64,000 nucleotides of DNA from the NCBI GenBank assembly GCA_013398015.1, contig VZRR01010431.1, forward strand, positions 186,001-250,000, given 5' to 3'. Position numbers and translations under genes: made by a program. Below are positions 61,246 to 64,000 of this stretch, one piece after another; position 1 is the first letter of the stretch, and each line of letters opens with the position of its first letter. Origin of the DNA: Oreocharis arfaki (Eukaryota > Chordata > Aves > Passeriformes > Paramythiidae). A model generated the notes under the pieces. It had not been told where the DNA came from, ran no database searches, and was given only the letters and a program-made list of their open reading frames with translations.

Positions 61246-64000
61246 TCGTGCAAATCATCACAGGAGCAACAACAAAGAAATCCCCCGTCCTGTTGGCTGC
61301 CCCAGCATCACCTTTCCTCTGCTGGCTCTCTGCAGACCACTTCCCAGCTACCTTCCCCTTTTGGATAACTCAGCCATCTGGCAAGGCCTGCCAGGAGCAT
61401 CCCCAGCCAGCCCCACGCCCAGGGTAGACAGCAGTGCCAGGACATCCCCATGGCTGCAGCCTGCACAAAGATAACCAGGCAGCAGCACTGGTGGGTACAG
61501 CACCGTGGGAGGAGGATCTCTTGAGAGACTGAACTTCTCAGGAGGGCTGAGTCAGCTCCATCACTACCTCACGAAGATCCAGGAAGGGACATAATGAAAC
61601 ATGATGTCAGCACTCCGAGGAAATAATCTGTCATACCAACCTAATGCAGCCTGAATCTTTAATGTGATATTGATTTCACTAATGTTCCTCCATGCTGCTA
61701 TCTGGAAGCAAAATACTTCTTTATTATATAGTAAACTACACTCAGGGTCATGAAGTACAATAGCCAATAACATTATCAAGGTTTTGTTTTGTTGCTGGGT
61801 TCTGTTGCATTTTGTTGTTGCCTTTTTTTAAAGGAGCAAAGATATTTAAAATTCTGCCTTCAAGGGCAGTCACTAACATTATTGGCACTAAGAGAAAAGC
61901 TGGTCATGCCTAATTCCACTCATTTTGTCTTACATCATCTAAGGAAAAGACACCTCCACATGGCAGGCATGCCCTAGGAAAGGGGGCAAGGAAGGCTGGC
62001 AGAGCTGCAGGCGTTACAGAACAAGGTGCTGCAACACTAAATCCACATCTCAGTTCCCACTTCAAGGGCTCTTGAGATCAGAATTTTTGTTCTTTTTGTC
62101 CATCTCTTCTCACTATGCAAGTTAAATACTATTTTTTCCATCAAATGGCTAATCTTACATTTTAGGATTGCCTAATTTAAATATGCTGAACATTCACCAT
62201 TTTCCACTGATTTGGGGGGAGGTGTGTTAGTTCTGTTACCACACTGCAGACACAGGAAGCTCAGAACTAATTGCAGAGATCCAGGAAATTCTGGTGGCAA
62301 AAGGTTTTGCTACTAAACTCCTTCACCAAAACCCAAACCCTTTTCTTCCCAACCCTCTGCAGGACAAGGACAAACTTCAGTACCATTCCTTTCCCTCCCT
62401 CAAATCACAGCCAGCTCTCAGCCATCTTGTACCATCATCATTAAATAGAACCATGTTTCTAACAAGGAAAAGAGAAGTTAAACTTTTTTTGGGGGTGCAA
62501 CCCTACCAGGTGTCTAAAGAACTGTCTTTTGTCTACATCTTATATAGCAGCATTTGTGGTTATTCATCTTTGCCTTTTATGCTGTAACTGCAGGCAGATG
62601 AGCTCGTTATTCACCATGTTTTCTGCTTAATATCTCACTTTTCCACTCTGATGTGTTTGGGGCTATTCCCTGCTTCCTCCCCCACATTTGATACATGCTA
62701 CCCCTCCCACTGACCTTCTCAGCAAAAAAGAGACCACAGCAGGTTTGGAGTTATAACAATGCACCCATGGTCCACCTGCCTCTTTTTCTGGAATCCAGAG
62801 CTGGCCCCTGAGCAGGATCTCACCTAAAGTGGGGCAACTATTTCTTCAAGTTTTGAGAAAAATCTTCACCTGGCAGACAGCTGTGATAGCTCCTGTCAGT
62901 GAATAAATTATGAAATGCCTCTCAAAAAAGTGTTATAACTATAGTTGGAATATACAAGATGACTCAATCCTGGAAAATTATACCCCCATCTGTCAGATTC
63001 AAAAAGCCAGGAAACTCTATTTAGAAATCATACAACTTTCCTTCAACTTTCCCTTCCTGCCAAATCTGTATCTTTTCTAAAATTATAACCTTCCTCGTTC
63101 TGCAGCTCAGAACACTATTTTTGGATGATGCCTCACAACAAATTACGATTACTGTGTTTTCTTTACTCTTTACCTGGCTGCAAACAGGTAAAAGCCTGGG
63201 GAGTAAAAAGTAATTATTAGTCATCAGTAGAGAGACCTCTGCCAGATGGCCAAAATGAAGGATGCAGCAAGTTAAACACATTTCACCTCTGAGGGAAGTT
63301 AACCATGTGAATGTTCTTCTACTCGTACTTCCATGTACTTAAAAAACTATGGCATTCATAAGCTGTCCTGTTTCCTTCAGAAATGCATGCAGAAAAATAG
63401 TTCTGAAGAATAATGATCAGGTGCAGCCAAATTTTAACATGTATTCACACATAGGACATGGATTTTGTCTAACCACAGGGAAATTCTGGGGGGTTTTCTG
63501 TTTATTTTTAAGGATGGCAAATGGTCTTAAGCACAGAAAGCCTTATGGGCATCAAAGCTCCACTGCTCCCAGGAGTTTCTGCTGTAAAAGTATTAACATT
63601 TATATGGTACACTTCAGGAAACACTTCAAAAAATAGCTATTTTGCTGTTTAAATGCTATCCAAATAGTGACATTATCACTGAACTGATGACGCATATGAA
63701 AAAAGTTTATGGTCCAAGCATAAGACATGTAATCTTATGTGTAACAACCACAGATTTTCTGTGATGTTTAGAAAAAGTGATTTCATTGAACCATTTTACT
63801 AATTTTTTTCCTCAGAAAATTAAAAATCTCAAAAACATCCTAGTATTTGCAAAGTAACATCTCTGCTTCCAGGATCTGAGGTGACCTGAAAATGGTTTAG
63901 TGCTTTCATTTGGGCTAGATTTTTTCACAGCTGTGCAGGAGATACCACCAGTGAGTCCTCAGATGCCCTCTACCTCTCCATTTTAGTTAGGTCAGCCAGA

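Larger units (their letters stand above)
20956..64000 (-). other. BICD1: BICD1 intron 1 (partial, runs off right edge)
   Basis: This stretch lies upstream of exon 2 on the minus strand. Exon 1 of BICD1 encodes about 71 residues including the start and the AAEYG motif. No open frame with those features is present, and no CpG-island-like promoter block is visible. The first exon should therefore lie more than 43 kb from exon 2, to the right of this window. Very long first introns are known for this gene in mammals. The interval holds several LTR and CR1 insertions, listed separately. Confidence 0.85.
58601..64000. other. Intronic stretch to right edge without recognised genes
   Basis: It includes the AT-rich tract at 59715-59895, a locally GC-richer patch at about 61180-61560 with the doubtful SINE remnant at its start, and otherwise unique sequence. 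No BICD1 exon 1 or promoter-like CpG block was found. Open frames reach 110 codons (61142-61474) without recognisable content. Confidence 0.7.

Noticed and set aside
1..64000. A CRISPR array, operon, tRNA or rRNA gene, or other compact novel system
   Set aside because: No regularly spaced repeats, no co-directional gene cluster, and no cloverleaf-like or rRNA sequence was seen on either strand. The content is that of vertebrate introns.

Overview
This window is vertebrate, almost certainly bird, nuclear DNA. It is AT-rich, has no operon structure or ribosome-binding sites, and is littered with short open frames that behave like chance. The interspersed repeats are those of birds: CR1 LINE 3' ends, and LTRs of avian endogenous retroviruses including an ERVL-like family. 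I cannot name the species.

The only coding sequence I can support is one 213-bp internal exon on the minus strand at 20743-20955. It encodes 71 residues of the N-terminal dynein/dynactin-binding coiled coil of Bicaudal D homolog 1 (BICD1). A consensus AG acceptor and GT donor flank it, and both junctions are phase 0. By comparison with human BICD1 as I recall it, this is exon 2, residues 72-142. The gene reads right to left, so 20956-64000 is the downstream part of intron 1 and 1-20742 is the upstream part of intron 2. Exon 1 and the promoter were not found and should lie beyond the right edge. Exon 3 should lie beyond the left edge.

Left part (1-20.7 kb, intron 2): mostly unique AT-rich DNA, a twin G-homopolymer with the only ambiguous base in the window (5283-5321), an old CR1 copy of about 0.93 kb still carrying the end of its reverse transcriptase (about 14112-15040), weak SINE-like remnants, and an AT-rich block with TAATTA sites (about 19130-19420) that could be a conserved non-coding element.

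Middle (21-49 kb, intron 1): CR1 tails at about 23.1, 24.0, 27.2-27.4 and possibly 30.1 kb, a probable solo LTR at about 31.45-31.98 kb, and several short tandem and inverted repeats. Right part (49-64 kb): a probable solo LTR with a duplicated U3 motif (49461-49900), a nearly complete ERVL-type solo LTR on the minus strand (55209-55806), a truncated relative on the plus strand (about 58217-58600), a perfect 11-bp hairpin at 56200-56226, and an AT-rich low-complexity tract near 59.7-59.9 kb.

I found no tRNA, rRNA, CRISPR array, operon or novel multi-gene system. The findings worth a second look are the LTR insertions, the structured repeats, and a few candidate regulatory or cryptic-exon segments inside the BICD1 introns.
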